From Candidatus Gastranaerophilales bacterium (lineage in GTDB: Bacteria; Cyanobacteriota; Vampirovibrionia; Gastranaerophilales; Gastranaerophilaceae), in contig CALUYT010000047.1 of assembly GCA_944325085.1 (NCBI GenBank), positions 1 to 64,000 on the forward strand: a DNA stretch of 64,000 nt, in the 5' to 3' direction. A program made the translations under genes and the position numbers. Every line of letters starts with the position of its first letter. The first letter of the stretch is position 1. This document shows positions 23,816 through 31,620 of the stretch, in pieces. Below the pieces are notes generated by a model. The model had not been told where the DNA came from and made no database searches. It saw nothing but the letters and a program-made list of their open reading frames with translations.

Positions 23816-24727
23816 TTATTTTTTTACTCCGTTGTACCAATCTTTTGCAAGCATTTCGCCTTTGCCCTCAGGTTTTATTTTTATTAATCTTAATAAGCCT
23901 TTTCCACAGCCCATATCAACCCCTTCTTTTGAGTGTGAACAAATTTCACCTATTGGGGCATTGCCATCTATTGGCATAGCTTCAATAACTTTAATTATTT
24001 TGTTATTGTAGTAAAAGTATGCGCTAGGACATCTGCAAATTCCTCTAACAAGGTTATTTATTTCAGTGTTTGATTTTGTCCAATCAATTAGACATTCTTC
24101 TTTTGTTAATTTATTTGCCATGCAAAGTCCATCTTCACATTGTTTTTGAGGTGTTAATGTCCCATTTTTTAAACCGATAAGTGTTTGGGCAATCATTTCA
24201 GGAGATTTTTGTCCTATTTCTTCCCATAATTGTTCGCAATTCATTGTTTCAGAAATAGGTATAACTAATTTTTGACAGATGTCTCCACAATCCAGTCCTA
24301 GTTCTGTTATCATTGTGCAAATACCGGTTTCTTTATCTCCGTTTATTATTGCTCGTTGAATAGGATTTGCGCCTCTATATTTTGGTAGTAATGATGCGTG
24401 AAGATTAATTGTTTCGTATTTTGGAATATCAAGAACTTCTTGTGATAGTATTTGTCCAAAAGCAAAAGTTACAAAAAAATCCGGTTCTAAAATTTTTAAT
24501 TCATTTTGAATATCAGGTTCTTTTCGTATTGATTTTGGTTGGAAAACTTTAATGTTATTATCTATTGCATATTTCTTTATAGGTGACATTTGAAGCTTAT
24601 GTCCTCTTCCGGCTGGTTTATCCGGTTGAGTTACTACGGCAAGAACTTCAAAATCTTTTGAATTATGTAGATAATCTAATGATTTTAATCCGATATCAGG
24701 AGTTCCAAAAAATACTATTTTAATCAT
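23816..24727 (-). CDS. fmt: Methionyl-tRNA formyltransferase
   Basis: Fmt formylates initiator Met-tRNA with 10-formyl-tetrahydrofolate. The 303-residue protein has IVFFGTPDIGL at the start, the catalytic Asn-His-Asp set in NLHASLLPKYRGANPIQRAI and ELGLDCGDI, and a C-terminal OB-type domain. It overlaps def by eight bases. The def-fmt pairing is standard. Confidence 0.95.
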   Translation of the reverse strand: MIKIVFFGTPDIGLKSLDYLHNSKDFEVLAVVTQPDKPAGRGHKLQMSPIKKYAIDNNIKVFQPKSIRKEPDIQNELKILEPDFFVTFAFGQILSQEVLDIPKYETINLHASLLPKYRGANPIQRAIINGDKETGICTMITELGLDCGDICQKLVIPISETMNCEQLWEEIGQKSPEMIAQTLIGLKNGTLTPQKQCEDGLCMANKLTKEECLIDWTKSNTEINNLVRGICRCPSAYFYYNNKIIKVIEAMPIDGNAPIGEICSHSKEGVDMGCGKGLLRLIKIKPEGKGEMLAKDWYNGVKK

Positions 24728-25286
24728 TATTTGCTATTTCTTCCTCTAATGCTTTTTCTTCAATTAATAAATCTGGATCTAAATTTGGTAAATTGTATTT
24801 TTTTAATACTTCTTCAGTTTCAAATCTATTCATACAGTGATCAATAAATAAAATACCGTCTAAATGGTCATTTTCGTGTTGAATGGCTCTAGCAAGTAAT
24901 GAACCGTCTTTTGCTTCTAAAACAAATGATTTTCCATGTTCATTAGTAGCTTTTACCATAATGTTTTTATAGCGTTTAACATCTGTGTATGCTTCAGGAA
25001 AGCTAAGGCAACCTTCATTACTTTTTACAGCACCACTTTTTTTGATGATTTTTGGATTGATGAAAACAATAGGGTTTAATGGTTCGTTATTTGTAGATAC
25101 ATCTATTACAAATACTCTAACGTTTTCACCAATTTGTGGAGCTGCTAAGCCTACTCCATTTTTTGCATACATTGTATCTAATAAATCTTGTACTAATTCT
25201 GTAATTTTTTTTGAAACTTTATGAACTTCTTTTGAAGGTTGTCTTAAGGTTTCTTCTCCATATTTTAAAATTTTTCTTACAGCCAT
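24720..25286 (-). CDS. def: Peptide deformylase
   Basis: Def removes the N-formyl group from nascent proteins. The 188-residue protein has all three metal-enzyme motifs: GVGLAAPQ at 44-51, EGCLSFP near 93-99 and QHENDHLDG near 135-143 (HExDH). The extra 15-20 residue acidic tail is unremarkable. AAAGG ribosome site before the ATG; first gene of def-fmt-aroH. Confidence 0.95.
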   Translation of the reverse strand: MAVRKILKYGEETLRQPSKEVHKVSKKITELVQDLLDTMYAKNGVGLAAPQIGENVRVFVIDVSTNNEPLNPIVFINPKIIKKSGAVKSNEGCLSFPEAYTDVKRYKNIMVKATNEHGKSFVLEAKDGSLLARAIQHENDHLDGILFIDHCMNRFETEEVLKKYNLPNLDPDLLIEEKALEEEIANND

Positions 25287-25385
25287 AATTAACCTTTCAC
25301 TTTTATATTTCTATCATTTTACTATAAATAGTTAGCCTTTGCAATTAATAAATATTCAACTAAGCTAGTTTTTTTTACCAAAATA

Positions 25386-25394
25386 TGTTATAAT
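25386..25394 (+). promoter_or_regulatory. Extended -10 promoter for the exported TPR gene
   Basis: TG-T-TATAAT about 30 bases before the ATG, enough for a short leader with GTGGGG ribosome site. Confidence 0.5.
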
Positions 25395-25425
25395 TCTTTC
25401 TGGTTACTATGCAAGTGGGGCTTTA

Positions 25426-25956
25426 ATGAGAAAATTTATTGTTATTTTAGGGTTGGTTATCGGATTAATATATAATTTTAATTTGCAAGCATATTGTAGT
25501 AATAATAATGATGCTGCAAGATTACAAACAATATCTTCGATTGGAACATTAGCAAACTCACATAAAAATGAAGAAGCGTTGGCAAAATGTAATGAGGCTT
25601 TGAAGTTATATCCTGAAGATGTCGAGTTGTATTATTGGAAAGCAACAATTGAATTTAATTTGGAAGAATACGAGCAAGCTTTAAAAGATTATGATAAAGC
25701 AATAGCTATGAAGCCCGATGCTTCTGATATTTATGTTATGAGGGGTATGGTAAAGTCAGTTATAGGTGATCGTGATGGTGCAATGGCTGATTATAATCAT
25801 GCTATAAAATTAAATCCAAAAGATAGTTCTGCATATACAATGAGAGCTTGTTTGAAAGTTGATTTGGGTGATTTGCAGGGTGCAAATGATGATTTGGAAA
25901 TTTCAAACAAGTTATTTGATGAAATGGAAAAACAGAGTAAAACTACCTCACATTAA
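25426..25956 (+). CDS. Exported TPR-repeat protein
   Basis: The 176-residue protein starts with a signal sequence (MRKFIVILGLVIGLIYNFNL, cut likely after QAY or later) and then three to four TPR units including EEYEQALKDYDKAIAMKPDA and GAMADYNHAIKLNPKDSSAY. It is probably periplasmic or membrane-attached and mediates protein contacts. An extended -10 (TGT-TATAAT) at 25386-25394 lies upstream. Its last 14 bases overlap the end of queE on the other strand. Confidence 0.8.
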   Translation: MRKFIVILGLVIGLIYNFNLQAYCSNNNDAARLQTISSIGTLANSHKNEEALAKCNEALKLYPEDVELYYWKATIEFNLEEYEQALKDYDKAIAMKPDASDIYVMRGMVKSVIGDRDGAMADYNHAIKLNPKDSSAYTMRACLKVDLGDLQGANDDLEISNKLFDEMEKQSKTTSH

Positions 25957-26620
25957 TGAATTTATGAACTTGAGGAATTAGTCTTACATTTTTGTAGTCA
26001 GATGTAAATTTGTCTAAAATTGAGTTACAAAACTCTGAAGTTACAGCCATTTGATTTTCTATCATTTTTGGTTGTAATACGAGTTCAAGATTGTATTCTT
26101 TTGCTATATTAATACAATTTTGAATTTCTGAATCTGTAATATTATTATCAAAAACAATTTTTGCAAAAGTTGGAATATTATTGCAGTTTTTGAAAAAGTT
26201 TTTATGTTCATTGAAAGTATTATTGCCTGTAGAACTAGGTAATTTGATATCTGCAGCAATTATATCAATATGATTTTTAATTATATTTAGTTGATTAGAT
26301 AAAGTTGCATTTGTTTCTAAATATATTTTGATATTATATTTTTTTACAAGCGGGAGAAATTCTTTTAAAAAATCTACAAATAATAAAGGTTCTCCTCCGG
26401 TTAAAGATATTGAATGAAATGTATCTAGATTATATTCATTTGAAATTTTTTCGAATAGTTCGGTAGGTGAGTATTCATATGCGTTATCGGTACTAAAATC
26501 AGTATCGCAATATTTGCATTTTAGATTACAAGCACAAAATCTTATAAATAATTGTTTATAGCCAATTACTGGGCCTTCTCCTTGTATGGAAGAAAAAATT
26601 TCTTTTATTTTAGTTTTCAT
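25943..26620 (-). CDS. queE: 7-carboxy-7-deazaguanine synthase (radical SAM)
   Basis: QueE makes the 7-deazaguanine core for queuosine. The 225-residue protein has the cluster motif CNLKCKYC (Cys31, Cys35, Cys38), the SIQGEGPVIG start and SLTGGEPLL. It overlaps dnaJ by 11 bases at its 5' end, so it is coupled to dnaJ. Other queuosine genes are not in the window. Its 3' end overlaps the convergent TPR gene by 14 bases. Confidence 0.93.
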   Translation of the reverse strand: MKTKIKEIFSSIQGEGPVIGYKQLFIRFCACNLKCKYCDTDFSTDNAYEYSPTELFEKISNEYNLDTFHSISLTGGEPLLFVDFLKEFLPLVKKYNIKIYLETNATLSNQLNIIKNHIDIIAADIKLPSSTGNNTFNEHKNFFKNCNNIPTFAKIVFDNNITDSEIQNCINIAKEYNLELVLQPKMIENQMAVTSEFCNSILDKFTSDYKNVRLIPQVHKFINVR

Positions 26621-27677
26621 TCATTAAGTTCTTTCTCAAATCTTCTGACGATAAATTTTTTAGCTTTTTATAAAGCTTAATTTCATCATCTGATAAAGTA
26701 TGAGAAAATTCAATACTTACTGTAATAATTAAGTCTCCAATTTTACCATTCTTTTTGATTCCTTGGTTTGCAATTCTGAATTTTTGACCGGAAGAAGTGT
26801 TTGGTGGAAGCTTTAATTTTATTATTCCATCAAAAGTCGGTATTTTTATTTCTTCTCCGAGTGCAGCTTCAAATGGGCTAATTGGTACGTTATAATAAAT
26901 ATTTAATTTATCAAAATTGATTTTTGTTTTAGTTTCAATTTTTATATTTATATATAGGTCTCCATTTTGACCTCCATTTTTTCCGATGCCGCCTTCGTGT
27001 TTTAATCTTAGCTTAGCCCCATCTTTTATACCTTTGGGTATTGTAACTGTAATTTTTTTTCTTTTTGATACTTCTCCTGTGCCATTGCAATTTGGACATT
27101 TGCCACCATTTATAAATCTGTGTCCAAGGCATTTTGGACAGGTTTGAGTGGTTAGGATATGTATAATTCTTTTGCTTCCTGTAATTACTTCTTCTGGGGT
27201 GATTGTTATATCGGTTGTAATGTTATCACCTTTTTTAGTTTTTTTGTTTTCTTTTGTTCTTTGGTTTTTCTTGAATTTTGTGCTCCAATATTTGAAAATT
27301 TTTAGAATAGAAAATTGTGATCTGGTTTTTGTTTTTGGGGTTTGAGTTGTTGTGGAAGTTGTTGTTTTTGTTGTATTTTTATTGTTTTTTGAGGTGCTAT
27401 TACGATATTCTTCTTCAGCTTTTTTAGAAGAAGTTGTTTGTTGAGTGTTTTTAAATATCCCATTTAGAATGTTATATTGTTCTCTTTTTTGCGGATTTGA
27501 TAGTGTTTCGTAAGCTTGTGTTATTTCTTTAAATTTTTCGATTGCTTCTGGGGTTTTGTTAATATCGGGGTGAAATTTTCTTGCTAATTTTCTATATGCA
27601 GTTTTTATTTCTACAGTTGTTGCATCTGTAGAAATTTCTAATATTTCATAGTAATTTTTTAGATTGTTTCGAGACAT
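26610..27677 (-). CDS. DnaJ-family co-chaperone with a half-size zinc finger
   Basis: The 355-residue protein has a J domain with the HPD motif at 36-38, a Ser/Thr/Lys/Asn-rich linker instead of the Gly/Phe region, then only two CxxCxGxx motifs (CPKCLGHR and CPNCNGTG) where DnaJ normally has four, and a normal two-part C-terminal substrate domain (GDLYINIKIE...). It should stimulate DnaK ATPase, but with one zinc site at most. Gene order is PurD-like, dnaJ, queE on the reverse strand. Could be a specialised paralogue, with the main DnaJ elsewhere. Confidence 0.85.
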   Translation of the reverse strand: MSRNNLKNYYEILEISTDATTVEIKTAYRKLARKFHPDINKTPEAIEKFKEITQAYETLSNPQKREQYNILNGIFKNTQQTTSSKKAEEEYRNSTSKNNKNTTKTTTSTTTQTPKTKTRSQFSILKIFKYWSTKFKKNQRTKENKKTKKGDNITTDITITPEEVITGSKRIIHILTTQTCPKCLGHRFINGGKCPNCNGTGEVSKRKKITVTIPKGIKDGAKLRLKHEGGIGKNGGQNGDLYINIKIETKTKINFDKLNIYYNVPISPFEAALGEEIKIPTFDGIIKLKLPPNTSSGQKFRIANQGIKKNGKIGDLIITVSIEFSHTLSDDEIKLYKKLKNLSSEDLRKNLMNEN

Positions 27678-27721
27678 ATAATTTATCTAATGATAAATTA
27701 TAAAATTTCAACATCTCTATA

Positions 27722-28966
27722 TTACTTAGATAAAATATCTTTTCTATATTTCATACCATCAAAAGTGATTTGAGAAAGCTCTTCATAGAGGTTGTTTTTG
27801 GCTCTTGATAGGGTTCCTGCTAAATTGGTTATTATAAAGGCAGGTCCTTTTTGTGTTAAATAATTTTGATTTGTTGATAGTTTTGTATTTATAAAATCAA
27901 ATTTACAATCAAAAGCGTTAATATTTTCAAGACCTTTAATTGTTTTGTTATTTTGTCGGGCTAAAATTGTTGCCGCAACAGATGAATAATTGTTTGTTTT
28001 TATCGTTTCGTATTCATCAGCAAATAACCCTTGAATGCAGGCTAAGAATATATTTATGAGGTTATCGTCGATTAGGTTTAGGACGGCTCTGGCATCAAAA
28101 TCTTGTAAAAACGGTTTGAATTCATTTACATAGAATTTGTCTTCACCTGTAATTGTGCATTCTATACCTAATACGCCTACATATGGAGTTCCTTTTTTGT
28201 CAAGTGCTGTTATGGTATTTTTTATAATATTGTCAACTCTTGATAGTATAGTTTCTGAAATTTTATAGTCAGGAGAAAAGCAACCCATTCCAGGTGTATA
28301 TATTCCACCTTCACCGTCTTGCATAAATTTATAATTTCCAACAGTTGTAATTGGGATTGCACTATACCCATCTGTAATATAATAAATAGTAAAATTATGT
28401 CCAAATACGAATTCTTCAATTAAAACACTAGTTTCGTTTCTTGAAAATAATGTATCAAGAAATTCTTTTGCTAAATTTATTGTTGGACATACTAATCTGT
28501 CATTTATATTATCATATTCATTACATTTAATCGTTAACGGAAAATTTGCAGAGGTTAAAAATTCTTCTGCTTGTTGTAATTTATCAAATATACCAAACTT
28601 GGAAGTTTGAGCGTGTATTTTATATAAAAATTTTTTCCCTATAGAATTATTTAACGCAATATTGCAAGCTGTTTTTAGTGGACCAAAAATATTTTGTCCG
28701 TTTGATTGGAAAAAAGAAACAATATCGGCTTTAAAAGCTTTATTTGATACTGGAATTGTTAATAAAATGTTCTTTTCAAGTGCAAACTTAAGTAATTCTG
28801 TATAATCATCTTCTCTAATGTCTATATTTTTAAAATATTCACAATGGATAGAATTTCCAGGAGCAGCATATATTTCTCCTATATTTGGAGTTTTTGCTAA
28901 TTTTTCTGCAAGTGCAGATACAACAGCACCTGAACCAATTATCAGAATGTTATTTTTATTGCTCAT
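27722..28966 (-). CDS. Divergent PurD-like ATP-grasp protein (phosphoribosylamine-glycine ligase family)
   Basis: The 414-residue protein follows the PurD layout: NILIIGSGAVVSALAEKLA, an ATP-grasp middle with EEFVFGHNFTIYYITDG, then DGEGGIYTPGMGCFSPD and a C-terminal domain. Canonical PurD makes GAR in purine synthesis. Several hallmark positions differ: the glycine-rich ATP loop (KADGLAAGKGV in PurD) is replaced by KCNEYDNINDRLV, and EFNARFGDPE is replaced by NEFKPFLQDFDAR, losing the metal-binding Asn. It may be a real but diverged enzyme or a repurposed paralogue. A leaderless-type promoter precedes it. Confidence 0.72.
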   Translation of the reverse strand: MSNKNNILIIGSGAVVSALAEKLAKTPNIGEIYAAPGNSIHCEYFKNIDIREDDYTELLKFALEKNILLTIPVSNKAFKADIVSFFQSNGQNIFGPLKTACNIALNNSIGKKFLYKIHAQTSKFGIFDKLQQAEEFLTSANFPLTIKCNEYDNINDRLVCPTINLAKEFLDTLFSRNETSVLIEEFVFGHNFTIYYITDGYSAIPITTVGNYKFMQDGEGGIYTPGMGCFSPDYKISETILSRVDNIIKNTITALDKKGTPYVGVLGIECTITGEDKFYVNEFKPFLQDFDARAVLNLIDDNLINIFLACIQGLFADEYETIKTNNYSSVAATILARQNNKTIKGLENINAFDCKFDFINTKLSTNQNYLTQKGPAFIITNLAGTLSRAKNNLYEELSQITFDGMKYRKDILSK

Positions 28967-28972
28967 AATTAG

Positions 28973-28978
28973 ATTATA
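28973..28978 (-). promoter_or_regulatory. -10 element of a predicted leaderless transcript (PurD-like gene)
   Basis: Reverse-strand TATAAT ends six bases before the ATG; no ribosome site. Confidence 0.6.
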
Positions 28979-29035
28979 CTACATAATTTGTATGATTTTT
29001 GTTAATTTATTTTAAGAAATTTCACTGTGCTATGT

Positions 29036-29041
29036 TATAAT
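29036..29041 (+). promoter_or_regulatory. Extended -10 for the 80-residue protein
   Basis: TG-T-TATAAT about 55 bases before the ATG at 29097. Confidence 0.45.
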
Positions 29042-29096
29042 TATGACAAATAAAAATATATAATTAAAAGAACAATAGTAGAAAGGTTAGTATAAG

Positions 29097-29339
29097 ATGG
29101 CAAGTTTAGTTAATTTTTTATCAAATGTGTTTCAATCTCCTAATGTAAACACTACTTCCCCTGTTGTTCGACAATCACAAAATTATAGTCCGTATAGTAA
29201 TAATCCGTTTGTTAATTATAACGGAAATAGGTACAATCAATATTATGCTCAAAATAAGCCTGTAAAAGGAGGGTATTTTGCCGGTTATTATAACGGTAAA
29301 CAAAATATTGTAGGGCGAAGATTATTTATTGAGGTTTAA
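29097..29339 (+). CDS. Small Asn/Tyr-rich protein of unknown function
   Basis: I do not recognise this 80-residue protein. It opens MASLVNFLSNVFQ, a short amphipathic helix, and is then rich in Asn, Tyr, Ser, Pro and Gly (for example YSPYSNNPFVNYNGNRYNQY), likely disordered. GAAAGG ribosome site, extended -10 promoter and a terminator directly after the stop support a real, singly transcribed gene. The Asn/Tyr composition resembles the C-terminal tails of the glycine-zipper proteins at 41893 and 43139. Confidence 0.65.
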   Translation: MASLVNFLSNVFQSPNVNTTSPVVRQSQNYSPYSNNPFVNYNGNRYNQYYAQNKPVKGGYFAGYYNGKQNIVGRRLFIEV

Positions 29340-29344
29340 GACAA

Positions 29345-29376
29345 TAAAAAGCTCCGAAATTTTCGGAGCTTTTTTA
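29345..29376. terminator. Bidirectional terminator
   Basis: AAAAAGCTCCGAAA/TTTCGGAGCTTTTTT hairpin between the 80-residue gene and the convergent minor pilin gene. Confidence 0.9.
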
Positions 29377-29384
29377 TTATGATT

Positions 29385-30053
29385 TTAATAATCCATTGTC
29401 CAGTTTTTAATTTGAATATATGTTAGACAACCTGTCATAACATCTGCATTTTTACATTTTCCGAGTATTTCGTCTTCCTCAGGGTCTTGTCTATTAATTA
29501 CCCAATTGTCAACAATTCTACCTTTTTTAGTTACATAAAATACAAAGTAATCTCGGCCTAGAATGTTTGGCTTTTCAGCTCCATTAACATCGACGTAAAA
29601 TAAGCCCATAGACGAATCACCATCACCAAATATGCCACTTGCTACAACTTTATATGATAATAAAACTCCATTTTTTAGTTTAACGGTTGTCATCTCGCCT
29701 TCTTCTTTTCCTGGAATTCTATTTAAAACTGCCATATCACTTAGTCTTTTATATGTTTGATCCCAGCATTCAGCCGCAGTATCACATTTTTTTACGATAG
29801 AAAAGTTTTTATCAACCATTAAAGAGGCTTCAGTTTTAAAATCTGTATCGGATAAATCTTTTGTCTTTTTTGATACTAGTTGATCTGTAGCAAGTTGTTG
29901 AATTGAACCAACTGTACTTTTTAACTGAGTAGTTAGCATTCTTGCATTAATATTATTTAAAAGACTTGGTATAGATAAAGCTGCAATAGCTCCTATAATT
30001 CCAAGTGCAACTAGTAATTCTGTTAACGTAAACGCTCTTCTATTATGATTCAT
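29385..30053 (-). CDS. Type IV pilin-like / pseudopilin protein (minor pilin)
   Basis: The 222-residue protein begins MNHNRRA then FTLTELLVALGIIGAIAAL: prepilin-type signal with Ala at -1, Phe +1 and Glu +5. The C-terminal half carries FYVDVNGAEKPNILGRDYFVF, the shared signature. It is the second gene of a two-gene pilin unit with the gene at 30073, 19 bases apart, so the two products may pair in the filament tip. Confidence 0.87.
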   Translation of the reverse strand: MNHNRRAFTLTELLVALGIIGAIAALSIPSLLNNINARMLTTQLKSTVGSIQQLATDQLVSKKTKDLSDTDFKTEASLMVDKNFSIVKKCDTAAECWDQTYKRLSDMAVLNRIPGKEEGEMTTVKLKNGVLLSYKVVASGIFGDGDSSMGLFYVDVNGAEKPNILGRDYFVFYVTKKGRIVDNWVINRQDPEEDEILGKCKNADVMTGCLTYIQIKNWTMDY

Positions 30054-30072
30054 ATAATCTCCTTTTTGAGTT

Positions 30073-30762
30073 TTAATTTTCTTCTAAGTAATTAGGATTA
30101 TATCCAGATAAAATAACTAAATCAGTACAAGCCAAAGGTGTACCTTGTTTGCATTTGTTTATAACTTCTTGCTTGTCGTCGCTGTAGTCAATAGGGTCAC
30201 CTATATGTACGCCACTATTTAGGTCCGAAACTTTTGCGATTTCTATTTCAAACATATCAACACCAATGATATTTGGTTCTTTAGCTCCGTTTAGGTCGAT
30301 AGAGATTAGTGCAACAGGTGTACCGGAGTGTTTTGGTCCTACTGCATTTCTTCCTTCTGTTAATATTGCCAGACCAACTCCATTTTTTAATATCGCAGAT
30401 GCATTGTAAGCACTTCCTGCAATACCTGCTTGGTATGCGCCACTAATAGCTTTATAGCCTCCGGTTGGAAAATAAATGATCTCGTGTTTCCCTTCAACTT
30501 TAACAGGATCAAGGGAATTTAAAAATTCTACAGGATTTTGGTAGATGTTTGTATCGGCTAAATCTTTTGCTCCAGTTCTAACTAATTCATTTTGAATAGC
30601 GCTTGTAACATTTGCTAGTGTACTTTGAAATGCTGACATCATGGCCTTATTATTTGTATCTTTTATTAATCCTGGTAGTACAAGCATTGCAAGAACACCT
30701 GCAATGGACAATGCTATAAGAACCTCGGATAGAGTAAATCCATCCTTTTTTATCTTAATCAT
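30073..30762 (-). CDS. Type IV pilin-like / pseudopilin protein (minor pilin)
   Basis: The 229-residue protein begins MIKIKKDG then FTLSEVLIALSIAGVLAML: classic signal with Gly -1, Phe +1, Glu +5. The C-terminal half has SIDLNGAKEPNIIGVDMFEI, the same signature as the other three. I start it at 30762 because GAGGATT lies about seven bases before that ATG and the prepilin leader is then a normal length; the longer frame to 30819 would add 19 residues ahead of the leader. First gene of the pilin pair. Confidence 0.87.
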   Translation of the reverse strand: MIKIKKDGFTLSEVLIALSIAGVLAMLVLPGLIKDTNNKAMMSAFQSTLANVTSAIQNELVRTGAKDLADTNIYQNPVEFLNSLDPVKVEGKHEIIYFPTGGYKAISGAYQAGIAGSAYNASAILKNGVGLAILTEGRNAVGPKHSGTPVALISIDLNGAKEPNIIGVDMFEIEIAKVSDLNSGVHIGDPIDYSDDKQEVINKCKQGTPLACTDLVILSGYNPNYLEEN

Positions 30763-30824
30763 AAACCAATCCTCATTATAATATATTCTTATTTTAACAT
30801 TATTTTGTAAAAAGTTCAATCGCC

Positions 30825-30853
30825 TTGACTGAATATTTTGAGCAGGTTAAAAT
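30825..30853 (+). promoter_or_regulatory. Strong sigma-70-type promoter for the NifU-like/GGGtGRT pair
   Basis: TTGACT at 30825-30830 and TAAAAT at 30848-30853 with a 17-base spacer; followed by GAAGGGAG ribosome site before 30885. Confidence 0.65.
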
Positions 30854-30884
30854 CAAAGTGTATATAAGGTGAAGGGAGTAGAAA

Positions 30885-31586
30885 ATGACAAATATACAAG
30901 TTTCACAAGAAATTCAAGAAAAATGCTGCGTAAGACGCGGTGTAAAAGGAGTACCTGCTCCAATTCCTCAAGAAGGAGAATGGACTAAATGTAAAGAAAT
31001 AAAAGATATTTCTGGTCTTACTCACGGTTGTGGTTGCTGTGCACCTCAACAAGGTACTTGTAAATTAACTTTGAACGTTAAAGATGGCGTTATTCAAGAA
31101 GCATTAGTTGAAACTATTGGTTGTTCCGGTATGACTCATTCAGCTGCTATGGCTGGTGAAATTCTTCCAGGAAAAACTATTTTGGAAGCATTAAATACAG
31201 ACTTAGTTTGTGATGCTATCAACGTTGCTATGAGAGAATTATTTTTACAAATCGTTTATGGTAGAACTCAAACAGCTTTCTCTGAAAACGGTTTACCAGT
31301 TGGTGCTGGCCTTGAAGATTTAGGTAAAGGTTTATGCTCAATGTGTGGTACAATTCACTCAACTAAACAAAAAGGTGTTAGATATCTTTCATTAACTGAA
31401 GGTTATATCTTAGAATTAGGATTAGACAAAAATGATGAAGTTATCGGTTATAAATTCGTTAACTTAGGAAAAGTTATGGATGCTATTAAAGCTGGTGTTG
31501 ATCCTAAAGAAGCTTACGAAAAGAATATTGGTACTTACGGTAGATTTGCTGATGCAGTTAAAACTATCGATCCAAGAAAAGAGTAG
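30885..31586 (+). CDS. NifU/IscU-like iron-sulfur cluster scaffold protein
   Basis: The 233-residue protein has a NifU-like core: cysteines in HGCGCCAPQQGTCKL, VETIGCSGMTHSAAMAGEIL (scaffold cysteine), and GLCSMCGTIHS, plus an N-terminal CC pair. It differs from IscU by its N-terminal extension with CCVRRGVKGVPAPIPQEGEW and by extra C-terminal residues. It is transcribed from a near-consensus promoter and followed 34 bases later by the GGGtGRT gene, a pairing known from anaerobes but with no assigned function. It probably assembles or carries a cluster for that partner. Confidence 0.85.
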   Translation: MTNIQVSQEIQEKCCVRRGVKGVPAPIPQEGEWTKCKEIKDISGLTHGCGCCAPQQGTCKLTLNVKDGVIQEALVETIGCSGMTHSAAMAGEILPGKTILEALNTDLVCDAINVAMRELFLQIVYGRTQTAFSENGLPVGAGLEDLGKGLCSMCGTIHSTKQKGVRYLSLTEGYILELGLDKNDEVIGYKFVNLGKVMDAIKAGVDPKEAYEKNIGTYGRFADAVKTIDPRKE

Positions 31587-31620
31587 TTGTAGGAATTTTA
31601 ATTAAAGAGGAAAAATAATT

